In this document: piece after piece, positions 28,619 to 38,123 of the stretch | Numbering within the stretch: the first letter of the stretch is position 1 | How the letters are laid out: each line of letters starts with the position of its first letter | Assembly (NCBI RefSeq): GCF_900476375.1 | Contig: NZ_UPPP01000051.1 | Span: forward strand, 1-64,000 | Origin: Allolucifera butyrica | GTDB lineage: Bacteria; Bacillota; Negativicutes; Sporomusales; UPPP01 | Direction of reading: 5' to 3' | DNA: 64,000 bases | Notes under the pieces: generated by a model | What the model was told of the DNA's origin: nothing | Seen by the model: the letters and a program-made list of their open reading frames with translations, nothing else | Database searches by the model: none | Program-made: the position numbers and the translations under genes

Positions 28619-29818
28619 GTGAACCAAGAGCAAGTATTTGCCTGGGACCATGCGTATTATATGCCGGTATTTGCCCGGTATCCGATTGTTTTATCCCATG
28701 GGGAAGGCCCTTACGTTTATGACACGGAAGGGAAAAAATATCTCGACTTTTTGGCAGGTATTGCCGTTAATATATTAGGCCACGCCCATCCGGCGCTGGT
28801 CCGGGCGGTCAGTGAACAGGCCGCCAAAATGATTCATTGTTCCAATTTGTATTATACCGAGGCCCAAGCGACCCTGGCCCGGAGTCTGGCAACACTGAGC
28901 GGTCTCGGTAAGGTGTTTATTGCCAACAGCGGCGCGGAAGCCAATGAAGGCGCAATCAAGCTGGCCCGCAAATATGCCAAGGCCATTCATCCGGATAAAG
29001 TGGAAATTATAACGGCGGAGCACTGTTTCCACGGCCGCACGCTGGCGACTATTACCGCTACGGCCCAGCCTAAATACCAGGCCGGTTATGAACCGCTGCC
29101 GGGAGGATTCAAATATGTGGCTTATAATGACATAGCCGCGCTGCAAGCGGTTATGTCGGCAAAGACCTGCGCCGTAATGCTGGAGCCCATCCAGGGCGAA
29201 GGCGGCATTCATGTTCCGGACCCCGGCTATCTCGGCCAAGTGCGCCAATTATGCGATCAATATGGCGCCCTCCTTATTTTCGATGAAATCCAGAGCGGCA
29301 TGGGCCGTACCGGGAAAATGTTTGCCTACGAGCATGAGAACGTAGTCCCGGATATCGCGACCCTGGCCAAAGGCCTGGGCGGCGGGGTGCCCATCGGGGC
29401 GTTTATGGCGGCGGACAAGGTGGCGGCGGCCTTTAAGCCCGGCGATCATGGCACGACGTTTGGCGGCAATCCGTTGGCTTCCGCCGCGGCCAATGCCGTC
29501 TTAAAGACCATGCAGGAAGAAAAGATCCTGGCCAATGTAACCGCTGTCGGCAATTATATGGTAAAACAACTGAATGGTCTGAAGGATGCCTACCCGGCGC
29601 TGATTACGAAAGTGCGGGGCAAAGGCCTGATGCTGGGAATGCAGCTGTCCCGTCCCGGACGGGAAATTGTCCAAACCTGTATGGAACGGGGTCTGATCAT
29701 TAATTGTACGGCCGGCGATGTGCTGCGTTTCGTGCCGCCCCTGATTATCACCCGGGAACATGTGGACGAAATGGTGGCGGTCCTCGACAGTGTGCTGGCC
29801 GGGGCGGTAAAACAATAG
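28619..29818 (+). CDS. argD: Acetylornithine aminotransferase
   Basis: PLP-dependent class III aminotransferase converting the semialdehyde to N-acetylornithine. The Schiff-base lysine is in ATLAKGLGGGVPIGAF; the cofactor region IFDEIQSGMGRTG and N-terminal YLDFLAGIAVNILGHAHP are canonical. 399 residues. GTG start with GGAGGGAAC upstream, 12 bases after argB. Confidence 0.95.
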   Translation: MNQEQVFAWDHAYYMPVFARYPIVLSHGEGPYVYDTEGKKYLDFLAGIAVNILGHAHPALVRAVSEQAAKMIHCSNLYYTEAQATLARSLATLSGLGKVFIANSGAEANEGAIKLARKYAKAIHPDKVEIITAEHCFHGRTLATITATAQPKYQAGYEPLPGGFKYVAYNDIAALQAVMSAKTCAVMLEPIQGEGGIHVPDPGYLGQVRQLCDQYGALLIFDEIQSGMGRTGKMFAYEHENVVPDIATLAKGLGGGVPIGAFMAADKVAAAFKPGDHGTTFGGNPLASAAANAVLKTMQEEKILANVTAVGNYMVKQLNGLKDAYPALITKVRGKGLMLGMQLSRPGREIVQTCMERGLIINCTAGDVLRFVPPLIITREHVDEMVAVLDSVLAGAVKQ

Positions 29819-29871
29819 GCGCGGAAGAATTCACGCAAGTCTGTAGGATTTGATTTAGGGGGTAAACGGCT

Positions 29872-30807
29872 ATGAGCCTTAAGGGGAAAGATTTACTGTC
29901 CATTCATGATTTAACGGCCGATGAGGTTTATGAAATACTGGACCTTGCCAAAACATTGAAGGCGAAACAGAAGGCGGGTGAACCGCACCATCTGCTGCAG
30001 GGAAAAACACTGGGTATGATTTTTCAAAAATCGTCCACCCGTACCAGAGTATCGTTCGAAACGGGCATTTACCAGCTGGGCGGCATGGGGCTGTTCCTGA
30101 ACGCCAATGACCTGCAGATCGGCCGGGGTGAACCGGTAAAAGATACGGCCCGGGTATTGTCCCGCTATGTGGATGGGATTATGATCCGTACATTTTCCCA
30201 TAAAGAAGTGGAAGAACTGGCCCATTATTCATCGGTGCCCATCATCAATGGTCTGACCGACCTTATGCATCCCTGTCAAGCATTGGCCGATCTTTTTACC
30301 GCTGTAGAATACAAAGGCAGTCTAAAAGGCAAGAAACTGGCTTTTATCGGGGACGGCAACAACATGGCCCACTCGCTGCTGCACGGTTGCGCCAAAATGG
30401 GGATGGATATTGCTGTGGCAACACCGCCCGGCTATGAACCCGCGGCGCGGATTGTGGCGGAAGCTAAAGCCGACGCCGCGAAAACGGGCAGTCAGGTTAT
30501 TATTGTGAATGATCCGCTGGAAGCCGCGAAGAATGCGGATGTTCTTTACACCGATGTATGGGCCAGCATGGGCCAGGAAACGGAGCAGATGGCCCGTAAA
30601 CGTATTTTTGTTGATTTTCAGATCAATCAGAGCGTGTTGGCGGTGGCTCATCCGGAATCCATTGTCATGCATTGCCTGCCTGCCCACCGGGGAGAAGAAA
30701 TTACGGACGAAGTCATGGAAGGACCGCATTCGGTCGTATTTGACGAAGCAGAAAACCGTCTTCATGTGCAAAAAGCAATTATGGCTCTGTTAATGGGCAA
30801 GAAATAG
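29872..30807 (+). CDS. argF: Ornithine carbamoyltransferase, anabolic
   Basis: Makes citrulline from ornithine and carbamoyl phosphate. Carbamoyl-phosphate loop SSTRTRVSFE at about residue 55, HPCQALADL, and the C-terminal HCLPAHRGEEI with the ornithine-binding cysteine. 311 residues. Placement inside the biosynthetic operon argues for the anabolic enzyme. AGGGGGT precedes the ATG. Confidence 0.96.
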   Translation: MSLKGKDLLSIHDLTADEVYEILDLAKTLKAKQKAGEPHHLLQGKTLGMIFQKSSTRTRVSFETGIYQLGGMGLFLNANDLQIGRGEPVKDTARVLSRYVDGIMIRTFSHKEVEELAHYSSVPIINGLTDLMHPCQALADLFTAVEYKGSLKGKKLAFIGDGNNMAHSLLHGCAKMGMDIAVATPPGYEPAARIVAEAKADAAKTGSQVIIVNDPLEAAKNADVLYTDVWASMGQETEQMARKRIFVDFQINQSVLAVAHPESIVMHCLPAHRGEEITDEVMEGPHSVVFDEAENRLHVQKAIMALLMGKK

Positions 30808-30880
30808 AGGAGTTTAACGGGAAAAAACGAAACAAATCCCGATGAAACCGGAGTTATCGTATAATAAGGAGGAACTGGTT

Positions 30881-32104
30881 ATGAGCGACATTAAGAAAAT
30901 TGTACTGGCCTATTCGGGCGGACTGGATACATCCGTCATCATTCCCTGGCTGAAGGAAAATTACCATTGCCAGGTGATTGCGGTCTGCGCCGATGTAGGC
31001 CAGGGCGACGAACTGGCGCCGGTCCGGGAAAAAGCCGTCAAATCCGGTGCGGATAAAGTATATATCGAGGATTTGAAACAGGAATTCCTGGAGGAATATG
31101 TGTGGCCGACCCTGAAGGCCGGCGCCGTCTACGAAGGTAAGTACCTGCTGGGGACATCTTTTGCCAGACCGGTTATAGCCAAGGCGTTAGTGAAAATTGC
31201 CGAACAGGAAGGCGCCGACGCCATCTGCCATGGCGCTACCGGCAAAGGCAACGACCAGGTGCGGTTTGAACTGACGGTTAAGGCCCTTGCGCCGCACCTT
31301 AAAATCGTTGCTCCCTGGCGGCTGTGGGATATCCGTTCCCGGGAAGATGCCATTGACTATGCGGAAAAGCATAATATTCCCGTTCCGGTTACCAAAAAAC
31401 GCCCTTACAGCATGGACCGGAATATCTGGCACCTCAGCCATGAAGGGGCAGATCTGGAAAATCCCTGGAATGAACCGAAAGACGATGTCTACATGGTCAC
31501 TAAGACACCCGAGCAGGCGCCGGACAAACCCACTTATGTGGAGATTACGTTTGAAAAGGGCATTCCTGTAGCGGTGGACGGTGTGAAACTGGGCGCAGTG
31601 GCTTTGCTGGAGAAACTGAACGACTTAGGCGCTGCTAATGGCATTGGCATTGCGGACATTGCCGAAAACCGTTTAGTTGGCATGAAATCCCGCGGCGTAT
31701 ATGAAAACCCCGGCGGAGCCATCCTATATTATGCGCACCGGGAACTGGAATACCTGACCTTGGACCGGGCCACCATGCACTATAAGGAACAAGTGGCTGT
31801 ACGTTATGCAGAACTGGTGTATGACGGCATGTGGTTCTCACCCTTGCGGGAAGCCCTGGATGCTTTTGTCAACGCCACCCAGGCAACCGTTACCGGTTTG
31901 GTCCGCTTAAAACTGTATAAGGGAAATATCATGAGCGCCGGTTCTAAATCGCCCTATTCCTTATACCATGAAGAATTTGTCACCTTTGGACGGGATGAAG
32001 TATACAATCAAAAAGACGCCGAAGGATTTATCAACCTGTTCGGACTGCCTTTAAAGATCCGGGCGCTTATGCAACAGTCGCAGAAAGAGGGAAAAGGGCA
32101 ATGA
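30881..32104 (+). CDS. argG: Argininosuccinate synthase
   Basis: ATP-dependent ligation of citrulline and aspartate. The N-type ATP pyrophosphatase P-loop AYSGGLDTS is at residues 10-18, with [15 protein letters not shown] downstream. Start at ATG 30881 after AAGGAGG; an ATG 13 codons earlier lacks a site. 407 residues. The stop overlaps argH by four bases. Confidence 0.97.
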   Translation: MSDIKKIVLAYSGGLDTSVIIPWLKENYHCQVIAVCADVGQGDELAPVREKAVKSGADKVYIEDLKQEFLEEYVWPTLKAGAVYEGKYLLGTSFARPVIAKALVKIAEQEGADAICHGATGKGNDQVRFELTVKALAPHLKIVAPWRLWDIRSREDAIDYAEKHNIPVPVTKKRPYSMDRNIWHLSHEGADLENPWNEPKDDVYMVTKTPEQAPDKPTYVEITFEKGIPVAVDGVKLGAVALLEKLNDLGAANGIGIADIAENRLVGMKSRGVYENPGGAILYYAHRELEYLTLDRATMHYKEQVAVRYAELVYDGMWFSPLREALDAFVNATQATVTGLVRLKLYKGNIMSAGSKSPYSLYHEEFVTFGRDEVYNQKDAEGFINLFGLPLKIRALMQQSQKEGKGQ

Positions 32105-33516
32105 CGAAACTTTGGGGCGGTCGATTCGCCAAAAGTACGGACGGAATGGTGGAGGAGTTTACCTCCTCCATTTCTTTTGACAGCCGCATGTACCGGCAGG
32201 ATATTGCCGGCAGCATCGCTCATGCAAAAATGCTGGCCCGCTGCGGCATTATCGGCGGGGAAGAGGCCGGACGGATTGTGGAGGGGCTGACGGGCATTCT
32301 CCATGATATTGAAGCCGGCCGGTTCAGTTTTGAAGTGTCCCTGGAAGATATCCACATGAATATTGAAAAGCGGCTGACCGAGCGCATCGGTCCCGTAGGC
32401 GGCAAGCTTCATACCGCCCGGAGCCGCAATGACCAGGTGGCCCTGGATACGCATATGTATCTGAAACAGGAAATCGCCGTGATTGCCGGTTTGCTGACGG
32501 ATTTGCAGCAGGCCGTCCTTGACGCGGCGGAAAAATATCCTGCGGTCATTATGCCCGGCTATACCCATTTGCAGCGGGCGCAGCCCATTTTGTTCTCTCA
32601 TCATCTCATGGCTTATTTCTTCATGCTGGTCCGGGATTTCAGCCGCCTGGAAGGAGTATGGAGCCGGACCGACCTGATGCCGCTGGGCGCGGGAGCGCTG
32701 GCGGGCACCACTTTCCCCATCGACCGGCATTGGGTAGCGGAAGAACTCAAATTTGGCGGGCTCTATGACAACAGTCTGGATGCTGTCAGCGACCGGGACT
32801 ACATTCTGGAGTTTTTGTCTTTCGCCTCCATCCTGATGATGCATCTGAGCCGTCTCAGTGAGGAAATCATTCTTTGGTCTTCGGCGGAATTTTCCTTTAT
32901 CGAACTGGACGATGCCCATTGCACCGGGTCCAGCATTATGCCGCAGAAAAAAAATCCCGACGTGTCGGAACTGGTGCGGGGCAAAACCGGCCGGGTATTC
33001 GGCCATTTGATGGCCATGCTGACCGTGGCCAAGGGTCTGCCTCTGGCGTACAATAAAGATTTACAGGAAGATAAAGAGGGGCTGTTTGATACCATTGATA
33101 CGGTCAAATTCAGTCTGACTGTGTACGCTTCCCTGCTGCGGGCCATGAAAGTGAATGCGGACCGCATGTCCGAGGCGGTGCGCCATGATTTTTCCAATGC
33201 CACCGACATGGCCGATTATCTGGTGAAAAAAGGCTTGCCGTTCCGGCAGGCCCACGAAGTGGTGGGCAAGGCGGTATTATACTGTATTGAACAGAACAAA
33301 TGGCTCATGGACTTATCATTGAGCGAATTTCAACAGCTGTCGCCCCTGTTTGAGATCGATATCCTGGAGGCATTAAAGGTGGAGACCTGTGTAGAAGCCC
33401 GCAATTCTTTCGGCGGAACTTCTCCCCTTCAGGTCGGACAGGCCATAACCAAAGGCAAAGGGATTATTTTCCGGCAGAAAAGTGTACTTGACACGTATAC
33501 AAAAAGCAATATATAA
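32101..33516 (+). CDS. argH: Argininosuccinate lyase
   Basis: Cleaves argininosuccinate to arginine and fumarate. The fumarase/aspartase superfamily signature [12 protein letters not shown] is at about residues 277-288, with [13 protein letters not shown] and the [11 protein letters not shown] motif upstream. 471 residues, slightly longer than the usual 455-465. Last gene of the arg operon; no clear terminator follows before ilvE, so readthrough is possible. Confidence 0.97.
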   Translation: MTKLWGGRFAKSTDGMVEEFTSSISFDSRMYRQDIAGSIAHAKMLARCGIIGGEEAGRIVEGLTGILHDIEAGRFSFEVSLEDIHMNIEKRLTERIGPVGGKLHTARSRNDQVALDTHMYLKQEIAVIAGLLTDLQQAVLDAAEKYPAVIMPGYTHLQRAQPILFSHHLMAYFFMLVRDFSRLEGVWSRTDLMPLGAGALAGTTFPIDRHWVAEELKFGGLYDNSLDAVSDRDYILEFLSFASILMMHLSRLSEEIILWSSAEFSFIELDDAHCTGSSIMPQKKNPDVSELVRGKTGRVFGHLMAMLTVAKGLPLAYNKDLQEDKEGLFDTIDTVKFSLTVYASLLRAMKVNADRMSEAVRHDFSNATDMADYLVKKGLPFRQAHEVVGKAVLYCIEQNKWLMDLSLSEFQQLSPLFEIDILEALKVETCVEARNSFGGTSPLQVGQAITKGKGIIFRQKSVLDTYTKSNI

Positions 33517-33565
33517 TAATTCTAATCTAAAATCTGGCAATAGACAAAGTTGAGGAGGGAAACAA

Positions 33566-34639
33566 ATGACCAACATACCGGTGACCCCGGCGGGCCGGAA
33601 GAGTATGGTGCCGCCGGCTGATCAGCTTGGGTTTGGTAAGATTTTTACTGATCATATGTTTGTCATGGATTATGAAACCGGTAAGGGGTGGCATTCGCCG
33701 CAAATTGTGCCCTATGACCAGTTCTCCCTTTATCCCGCCGCCATGGTCCTTCATTATGGGCAAGCCATTTTTGAAGGGATGAAAGCCTTTAAGACGGAGG
33801 ATAACCGGATTGTCGTATTTCGTCCCCAGGAATATTTAAACCGTTTTAACCGTTCGGCGGAGATCCTGTGTATTCCGCGTATGGATGTTGCCGTATTGCA
33901 CCAAGGTTTGAAGCAACTGCTGGAAATTGAGAAACAATGGGTTCCTGGCAAGCTGGGAACCAGTTTGTATATCCGGCCCTTTGTGATTGCCACGGATCCC
34001 TATGTGGGTGTTAAATTATCCGATGCTTATAAACTGTTTATTATTCTTTCTCCGGTTGGCGCCTACTACGCCGCCGGTTTTAACCCGGTCAGCATTAAAG
34101 TGGAAGATAAATATATCCGGGCCGTACCGGGCGGGTTAGGCGAAGCGAAGACGCCCGCCAATTATGCGGCCAGTCTGCGGGCCCAGCAGGAGGCGAAAAA
34201 GGAAGGCTTTGCCCAGGTGCTGTGGCTGGATGCGGTAGAGCGGAAATATATCGAAGAAGTCGGCACTATGAATATCTTTTTCAAAATTAACGGGGAAATT
34301 ATTACCCCGGCCCTAAACGGCAGCATCTTAGGGGGAATTACCCGTAAGACAGTTCTGGAGACGGCCAGACACTGGGGTATGAAGGCAACGGAACGGAAAA
34401 TTTCCGTTGAGGAAGTATTTGCGGCTCATGACCAGGGCCAGTTGGAGGAAGTGTTCGGTTCCGGCACGGCCGCAGTCATTTCGCCGGTAGGTGAATTGTC
34501 CTGGAAGGGCCGTAAAATTACGATTAACAACAATCAGACCGGTGAAACGTCCCAAAAATTATTTGACTATGTTACCGGGTTGCAGTATGGAAAAGTCGCC
34601 GATAAACACGGCTGGGTGGAAGAAATGGCCCGGCTGTAA
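33566..34639 (+). CDS. ilvE: Branched-chain amino acid aminotransferase
   Basis: PLP fold-type IV aminotransferase interconverting Leu, Ile, Val and their keto acids. The 357-residue length and motifs match the longer YwaA/YbgE-type enzymes: FEGMKAF near residue 70, the lysine in GEAKTPANYAAS, EEVGTMNIFF and GSGTAAVISPVG. Followed by a terminator. Shares glutamate/2-oxoglutarate exchange with the upstream arg genes but is not part of that pathway. Confidence 0.93.
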   Translation: MTNIPVTPAGRKSMVPPADQLGFGKIFTDHMFVMDYETGKGWHSPQIVPYDQFSLYPAAMVLHYGQAIFEGMKAFKTEDNRIVVFRPQEYLNRFNRSAEILCIPRMDVAVLHQGLKQLLEIEKQWVPGKLGTSLYIRPFVIATDPYVGVKLSDAYKLFIILSPVGAYYAAGFNPVSIKVEDKYIRAVPGGLGEAKTPANYAASLRAQQEAKKEGFAQVLWLDAVERKYIEEVGTMNIFFKINGEIITPALNGSILGGITRKTVLETARHWGMKATERKISVEEVFAAHDQGQLEEVFGSGTAAVISPVGELSWKGRKITINNNQTGETSQKLFDYVTGLQYGKVADKHGWVEEMARL

Positions 34640-34648
34640 AAAATTGTG

Positions 34649-34678
34649 CCTTCCGCGCAAACTGCGCGGGAGGTTTTT
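34649..34678 (+). terminator. Intrinsic terminator after ilvE
   Basis: CCTTCCGCGC (34649-34658) pairs with GCGCGGGAGG (34664-34673), 10 bp with one wobble and a five-base loop, followed by TTTTT. It separates the arg/ilvE transcript from the cdaA operon. Confidence 0.9.
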
Positions 34679-34724
34679 CTTATGAATGGGTAGAATAGTT
34701 TTATGGACTAATAATTGAGGTGTT

Positions 34725-35549
34725 TTGTTTATGCTGCTGCAAATCAAGGGCGTTTTAGCTACGATTAGCCTGCTGGATATTGCCGATATTCTAATTGTAG
34801 CCTATTTCCTGTACAAATTGTATGTAGTGATCAAAGACACGCGCGCGGTGGCTCTGTTAAAAGGGATTATCGTTCTGCTGATGGCGACACTGGTGAGCAA
34901 ATGGCTGGGGCTTAATGTGATTAACTGGCTGCTGCAAAAAACGATGACCGTTATGCTGGTCGCCCTGCCGGTTGTCTTTCAGCCGGAGCTGCGGCGAGCT
35001 CTCGAACAGCTGGGCCGGGGACGCTTTTTTCATAAAAGCAATTTTCTGAACGAAGAAGAGACCGAAACCTTACTGAACGAAATATCGCGTACTGTCTCCG
35101 TACTGTCTAAAAACAAAATTGGCGCACTCATCGTGATCGAGCGGGAAACGGGCTTAAACGATTATATTGAAACCGGTTTGAAAGTCGATGGACTGGTATC
35201 CAGCGAGTTTTTGATTAATGTGTTCATTCCGAATACTCCCATGCATGACGGCGCGGTGATTATCCGCGGCAACCGGGTCATGGCTGCGGGCTGTCTTTTG
35301 CCGCTGACGGAGGATCGTACCCTGAACAAGGAATTGGGGACCCGGCACCGGGCCGCCATTGGCGTTACGGAGCAAACCGACGCCGTAGTTATTATCGTCA
35401 GCGAAGAGACGGGCATTATTTCCGTTGCCCGGAGCGGGCATCTTATGCGCTATTTTGATGCCGAAACCCTGAAAGACAATCTGCGTCCTTTGTTTACAAC
35501 CAAACATACTTCGTTTAGTGATTATTTTAACTGGAGGTCTCCTTCATAA
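34725..35549 (+). CDS. cdaA: Diadenylate cyclase CdaA
   Basis: Membrane-bound synthesis of c-di-AMP from two ATP. Three hydrophobic helices fill about residues 1-85. They are followed by the DAC domain with the catalytic DGA triplet (MHDGAVII) and the RHR motif (GTRHRAAIG). 274 residues. In Firmicutes the c-di-AMP made here controls potassium transport and wall homeostasis, and CdaA is directly modulated by CdaR and GlmM, both encoded downstream. Start MFMLLQ at 34725, or ATG 34731. Confidence 0.95.
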   Translation: MFMLLQIKGVLATISLLDIADILIVAYFLYKLYVVIKDTRAVALLKGIIVLLMATLVSKWLGLNVINWLLQKTMTVMLVALPVVFQPELRRALEQLGRGRFFHKSNFLNEEETETLLNEISRTVSVLSKNKIGALIVIERETGLNDYIETGLKVDGLVSSEFLINVFIPNTPMHDGAVIIRGNRVMAAGCLLPLTEDRTLNKELGTRHRAAIGVTEQTDAVVIIVSEETGIISVARSGHLMRYFDAETLKDNLRPLFTTKHTSFSDYFNWRSPS

Positions 35550-36487
35550 TGGATAGAATTCCAGGGAAGAATATTACTGCCAAAATACTGGCGCTCATTC
35601 TGGCTACTGTCCTGTGGCTTTATGTGATGAACGAACAAAATCCGCCGATCGAAGCCGGTTTTACCGCTATGCTGGAAACACGCAACGCCGACGGAGGGTA
35701 TATCGTTACGAATGCGCCCGATGCCATTCAGGTTAAAGTCCGGGGGCCCCGCAGCATTATTGCCGGCTTACAGGCCCGGGACATCCGGGCCTATCTTGAT
35801 ATCCGCGGCTTGGGTGAGGGAAAGCATACGGTGAAAGTCCACGCGTCCGTTCCGGCCAGTCTGGAACTGGTGGAAGTAAATCCCGACACGGTATCTGTCA
35901 CAATTGAAAAGGCGATTAATAAACAGCTGCCGGTGGAAGTCAGTCTGAGCGGAACGCCGGCGGACAGTTTGGTGGTAGGAAAGGCAGTGGCGAATCCGCA
36001 GCAAGTGACGGTGGAAGGGCCGAAATCGCTGGTGAACGAAGCGCAAAGAGTCGTTGCCCCGGTTGATCTGACGGGCAAGAACGGCGACTTCGATGTGAGC
36101 GTACCGCTTCGTATACTGGGAAGAGACGGGAAGGAAATAAAAGGATTGACTCTGTATCCCGGCCAGGTATCTGTGTCTCTGAACCTGATGAAAGGGGTAA
36201 ACAAGAAGATACTGGATATAAAGACCATCGTTTTCGGCAATTTAACGCCCGGTGTTACCTTGAAGCGCATTATTACCGAACCGGATAAGATCGAAGTAAG
36301 CGGACCGAATGACGTCCTGGACAAACTGGATTCGGTTTATACCGAACCGATTAATGTTACGGGGATTACGAAAGACACGGCCAGGGAAGTCAAATTGCAA
36401 ATTAAAGAAGGCCTGGTCGCATCGCAAAATTCAGTGATTGTACATATTTCGGTAGAGCCTAAGCCGGCCGTGCCGCCGCCGCATTAG
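35549..36487 (+). CDS. cdaR: CdaA regulator CdaR (YbbR-domain protein)
   Basis: A 312-residue protein with an N-terminal membrane anchor (AKILALILATVLWLYVM) and tandem YbbR domains in the extracytoplasmic part; repeats of the form VKVRGP, VTVEGP, IEVSGP mark successive domains. In Bacillus and Listeria CdaR modulates CdaA at the membrane. Start overlaps the cdaA stop by one base (TAATG), so the two are coupled. Confidence 0.92.
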   Translation: MDRIPGKNITAKILALILATVLWLYVMNEQNPPIEAGFTAMLETRNADGGYIVTNAPDAIQVKVRGPRSIIAGLQARDIRAYLDIRGLGEGKHTVKVHASVPASLELVEVNPDTVSVTIEKAINKQLPVEVSLSGTPADSLVVGKAVANPQQVTVEGPKSLVNEAQRVVAPVDLTGKNGDFDVSVPLRILGRDGKEIKGLTLYPGQVSVSLNLMKGVNKKILDIKTIVFGNLTPGVTLKRIITEPDKIEVSGPNDVLDKLDSVYTEPINVTGITKDTAREVKLQIKEGLVASQNSVIVHISVEPKPAVPPPH

Positions 36488-36516
36488 GCGGAGTATACTA
36501 TAAGGAGAAATCAGGT

Positions 36517-38112
36517 TTGCTCAGAATCAATAATTTGCGGGTGTCTCTCACGGATGACACGGATCTTAAAACGCTTGCGGCCAGGCGGCTGAAGCTGCCG
36601 CCCGGCGCCATCGCCGGCGTTGAGATTGTACGCCGCGCTTTGGATGCCCGGCGCAAGCAGAATATTAGTTTTGTCTATTCCCTGGACGTGACGCTGACGG
36701 TTGCGGAGGGGCAAGTTTTATCGCGCCTGCGGGGTGACCGGGACATTGCCGTCACTGCTATATCGCCGCCGGAAGAACTGGTTCCCGGTTCGGCCGTTCT
36801 TGACGGACGCCCCGTGGTTATCGGCGCCGGCCCGGCCGGATTGCTGGCAGCCTATACACTGGCCCGCCATGGATACCGGCCGCTCCTTTTGGAACGGGGC
36901 CGGGATGTGGATGCCCGCACCCGGGATGTGGCCCAATTCTGGCAGACCGGCCAGTTTAATCCGGTATCGAATGTGCAGTTTGGCGAAGGAGGCGCCGGTA
37001 CTTTTTCCGACGGCAAATTGACTACCCGGGTAACCGACCCCTATATGCGGGAGGTATTGGATATTTTCATTGCCGCCGGTGCGCCGGCGGCAATCCGGTA
37101 TGTACATAAACCGCACATCGGCACCGATCAGCTGCGGCGGGTTGTGAAGAAGATCCGTCAGGAGATTCTGGCCATGGGCGGGGAAGTGAAATTTGAAACG
37201 CAAGTGACGGGGCTGGTTGTCAAAGACGGTAAGCTCACCGGTTTAACGTTAAATCATAATGAAACGGTTTCCTGCCCTCTGGCTCTGGTTGCTATCGGCC
37301 ACAGTGCCAGAGATACCTATGAGATGCTTTACCGGCAGGGAGTCACCATGGAGCCGAAGGCTTTCGCCATCGGCGTGCGCATTGAACATTTCCAGGAAAT
37401 AATTGATAAGGCCCAGTACGGGCCTATGGCCGGGCATCCCAAGCTGGGACCGGCGGACTACGCGCTGGTCTATCACGACCGCCGCAACGGACGGACCGCT
37501 TATTCTTTTTGTATGTGTCCCGGCGGGGTAGTGGTGGCCGCCGCCTCGGAAGCGGGCGGAGTGGTTGCGAACGGTATGAGCCTGTATAGCCGGGATTCCG
37601 GGCTGGCCAACAGTGCCCTGGTAGTTAATGTGAATCCTGCCGACTGCGGCGCGCACGTGCTGAGCGGCATTGAATTTCAGCGCCGGTACGAGAAACTGGC
37701 CTTTACCTGCGCCGGGGAGAATTATTATGCGCCGGTCCAGACCGTGGGCGATTTTTTAGGTATGCAAGGCCAAAACGGCTCTTTTTTATGCGAACCCAGT
37801 TACCGGCCGGGAACAGTACCCGTTGACCTCCACCGGTGTCTGCCGCGTTTCGTTACGGATACGCTGGCCGGAGCTTTGCCGGACTTTGGCCGGAAAATAG
37901 AAGGCTTTGACCATCCCGCCGCGGTATTAACGGGAGTGGAGACCCGTACGTCGGCGCCGGTCCGGCTGGTGCGGCAGCCGGATTATGTTTCTGCCGGTCT
38001 GGAGGGATTGTATCCTATCGGAGAAGGCGCAGGCTATGCCGGTGGAATTATGAGCGCGGCCCTGGACGGTCTTCGTGCCGCCATGGCCGTAATAAAAAAA
38101 TATAAAGTATGA
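36517..38112 (+). CDS. Uncharacterised FAD-dependent dehydrogenase (COG2509-like)
   Basis: A 531-residue flavoprotein. The dinucleotide-binding motif VIGAGPAGLLAAYTLARHG is at about residues 102-120, preceded by a ~95-residue N-terminal domain with repeated basic segments. The C-terminal FAD-binding GEGAGYAGGIMSAALDG is intact. FGEGGAGTFSDGKLTTR is characteristic of the uncharacterised family found beside glmM in several Firmicutes. TTG start with AAGGAG upstream. Substrate unknown; it sits between cdaR and glmM, so it is presumably coexpressed with c-di-AMP and amino-sugar genes. Confidence 0.82.
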   Translation: MLRINNLRVSLTDDTDLKTLAARRLKLPPGAIAGVEIVRRALDARRKQNISFVYSLDVTLTVAEGQVLSRLRGDRDIAVTAISPPEELVPGSAVLDGRPVVIGAGPAGLLAAYTLARHGYRPLLLERGRDVDARTRDVAQFWQTGQFNPVSNVQFGEGGAGTFSDGKLTTRVTDPYMREVLDIFIAAGAPAAIRYVHKPHIGTDQLRRVVKKIRQEILAMGGEVKFETQVTGLVVKDGKLTGLTLNHNETVSCPLALVAIGHSARDTYEMLYRQGVTMEPKAFAIGVRIEHFQEIIDKAQYGPMAGHPKLGPADYALVYHDRRNGRTAYSFCMCPGGVVVAAASEAGGVVANGMSLYSRDSGLANSALVVNVNPADCGAHVLSGIEFQRRYEKLAFTCAGENYYAPVQTVGDFLGMQGQNGSFLCEPSYRPGTVPVDLHRCLPRFVTDTLAGALPDFGRKIEGFDHPAAVLTGVETRTSAPVRLVRQPDYVSAGLEGLYPIGEGAGYAGGIMSAALDGLRAAMAVIKKYKV

Positions 38113-38123
38113 GGAGTAAACAA

